NCBI GenBank assembly: GCA_039881145.1
Contig: JAYKKI010000074.1
Location: 6,571,001 to 6,635,000 of the forward strand
DNA from: Druceiella hillmani
Taxonomy: Eukaryota; Arthropoda; Insecta; Lepidoptera; Hepialidae
Reading direction: 5' to 3'
DNA length: 64,000 nucleotides
This document shows, piece after piece, positions 61,403 to 64,000 of this stretch. How positions within the stretch are numbered: the first letter of the stretch is position 1; each line of letters starts with the position of its first letter. The notes under the pieces were generated by a model that saw only the letters and a list, made by a program, of their open reading frames with translations, had not been told where the DNA came from and searched no databases. The translations under genes and the position numbers were made by a program.

Positions 61403-64000
61403 CAAAGAAAATATAATTTTTCATCTTATACAACTCATGATTACTAGTGGTTCTTTTGTAACTAGAACCAAATATATTCTTTTAGAAGCGAAAATTCTTA
61501 CCGGCACTGCTAAAAGACAAAAGCCTGTGAAAAATATGCTGCCCAAACAAATTGTTCAATTAGCCTGCTTCAGCAACCATATATAAACATTTGACAAGAA
61601 CATGTTTAAATTAATATAACTAATGAGATGTTACTTTTCCAATAATACCTTGATGTCTACTTAGGTTCCCAATCCATACTTGGAGTTCTCGGACAATGAA
61701 ATGTTTATGCTAGTAGTTAGGATCCATCTCATCTGTTCATTAAATTCTCACATTTACAGCAAAAAAATTTCTCCCTAAAATGTCGATATACTCGAATGTA
61801 AATAATTGATATCCACCACTTTCAACATTAGTATAAAACAACAGCCACGTTTCACAAATCTTAGTGTCATAGTAATATCACCAATTGAATAGAATATATT
61901 ATATATAATTATTTATCTCAAACTCTAAACCACATTAAAATTGGAATACTTTGTTCGAAAACCCTTAATATATCTTTTTATAGACAACACTGCACTAACA
62001 ATTACACATTATATGAATAAAAATATATACTTAGAGATGACATTGACATCTAAAGTACACAATACATTATGCATGATGTAAATAAACTATAAAACTTAGA
62101 GTCAGAAGACAGGAAGTCCATGAAGAAGCGCAGGATGTCTTTATGTATCTGATGTTTATTGTCTAATTGAAAAAACTTACAGTACCGAGATTTGTTGTGG
62201 AACAAATTTAAAAATAATATTAAGTACAACAGTGTTAAAAATAAAAGTGCGTTTAAATTTAACAAAAAAAAATGAGATTATCATTGACATTGGTTGTTAC
62301 TTGAAAAAAAGATGTGATACTTATAAACAACAATATCATTAATAGTGGTATCTACATACATGCACAAGACTCCCAAATTTTGAAGTTGTCTTTTATACTT
62401 AAAATAATGTAATCGGCAGTCACAAATTTTTTACTGTAATAAAATAATGAAATAAACATGAAAGTAAAATGGCAAACTGCAATGTTCATATAAACAAATC
62501 GCATTCAAAGCAATTAACTGGATCATTTGGTTTTTAATTGAAAGTCACTGTTACATAAACTTATTCAAATTTATACAGTGTCAACAAATGGTACAATTTG
62601 CATGTGTAAGATTATAACCCTGCGAATCATTGAATGCTCTTTAATTCAATCAATGAAAGTCTGTGACGTGGTAACTGCTATACTGCATGTAAGTGATAGT
62701 ACTATCATTACTAACTTTCTCCATATTATGTGGATAAAATTACTGTATTTTTAAAAAGTATCTCTTGTATCTTCACAATTAAGTTTTAAAAATCAGTTTC
62801 ACAAATTTTTATAATTTCAACACAATTAAAGTCAGAATTAATCTTGAATTCTACGAGCGATTGTCTGGTTTTATATCCTTATTTTTATGATTTTTGCTTT
62901 CTTTATCTATCCAAGTGCCACAATGACATGTTTCAATATACTTTTTTGCATTCTTTGGTATTTTAAATATTACAATTGTACGTGATGACGAACAGGAATG
63001 AATAGTCAACTTGAATTATACAGTCAAACGGGCCATTCCGTCAATCTGTTGAAGAATATTGAAGCTGAAGAACCGAGTGACGTACTATCTACACTGAACT
63101 AACAATGTTTTAACTGCAAATATGAAAATATTTATAAAAAAGGAAAAAACGTTTAATTAAAAATGTACTCAATTTCAAACTTAACACCTTTCCAAATGTA
63201 CATATATCTCCCCGCAAACCTAGCGCATCACACTAATAATATTTCAAATGATTTCTTATTCACAACAAGAAAACTGATTCAATTCATTAATCGATGTATA
63301 CTTAAAGTAGGGTACAGGATTGATATTTGTCAAGTGACTTGTACAAGGTATGTCATTTAAACAGTTAATCTAAAAAAAACTACCCGACAAAAGACCTGAC
63401 CATAAAAGATATTTAAAAGTGTAGAGATAAAGCTAGAAAAACAACGGAAACTACATATACATGCAAAGGTTTTAAAAATATTTGGATGTTTGTGTAAATT
63501 TCATAAATTAAGCTAAAAATTATAAGTGAAAATTGAATTTATTATGTTTTTAGTTGTTATAATCGACTCTGATACCAAATCATAAACTAACAAGTTAAAT
63601 CTGCTATTTTGTAACAAAGAAGCAATTGATTTTACTTTTTAAACTTTATGATGAAACAATTGGTGTATTGGGGTTAATAATTATAATCAATACTAGTTAA
63701 TAATCACACGGATTTGGGAATACATTACATACCAGTAATATTGACATAATATTTTTTAAATAGAACAAAATCTGAAGAACGAAAAATTTATTATTCCATT
63801 CGGCTAACCTTATCACACGCCATTTAAAAATAAATAATGAACTTTTTTCATAATTTCATTATATTGTAAACAGGCTTTTTAAACAAATCAGCTTAATTAC
63901 CTTTTATTCATATGCAACAGTATCTCATGTTTCCTACATTTTATATTAAAAAACAAAATGAAATTAAAAAAAAGATTTAAAAATTGTAATTAAGTTGAAT
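61403..64000. other. no supported gene
   Basis: AT-rich. A 34-codon plus frame from ATG 62998 (MNSQLELYSQTGHSVNLL and on to DVLSTLN) has a more protein-like composition than its surroundings, but it is too short to call and no family is recognised. Confidence 0.35.

Noticed and set aside
1..64000. tRNA, rRNA or snRNA genes
   Set aside because: No convincing cloverleaf with A and B boxes or conserved snRNA core was seen on either strand by eye; a tRNAscan-SE or Infernal run would be decisive.

Overview
The window is strongly AT-rich animal DNA with GT-AG introns, long transposon-loaded introns and several Tc1/mariner, hAT and foldback-type remnants. The two recognisable host genes are both metazoan, and one (varicose) has insect-type sequence features, so I read it as an insect nuclear genome, possibly hemimetabolous; order and species cannot be fixed from the sequence. 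There is no prokaryotic operon structure and most long open frames are noise.

Layout. (1) 1-8910: transposon ends, a foldback element (868-2658), a perfect 34-bp satellite array (3496-3848) and a short ~151-bp tandem repeat; no host exon is identified. (2) 8911-30508, plus strand: eleven exons of a MAGUK gene orthologous to Drosophila varicose / vertebrate MPP2-MPP6 (L27, PDZ, SH3, HOOK, guanylate kinase-like). The 565 codons present run to the natural stop; the first coding exon(s) lie outside the recognised part. Introns carry mariner and Tc1-like pseudogenes, a nested foldback element (20869-22858) and a MITE-like element. (3) 30509-39698: downstream region with a perfect 150-bp-arm palindrome (33261-33586) and a decayed mariner (about 36160-37080). 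(4) 39699-52284, minus strand: a complete five-exon gene for tubulin polyglutamylase complex subunit 2 (TPGS2), 251 aa, with its own AATAAA signal. Its two big introns hold a ZMYM1-like hAT element, a mariner 3' fragment, a 33-bp tandem repeat and a decayed KRBA2-like integrase gene. (5) 52285-64000: repeat fragments, microsatellites, a hairpin element (61146-61402) and one tentative terminal exon on the minus strand (60689-60732).

The two genes are tail to tail (convergent). Varicose is a septate-junction scaffold and TPGS2 is part of the enzyme complex that polyglutamylates tubulin; nothing in the sequence links their functions. I found no new multi-gene system. The most unusual structures are the inverted-repeat elements, above all the perfect palindrome downstream of varicose, and two copies of a poorly described arthropod repeat-encoded protein family.
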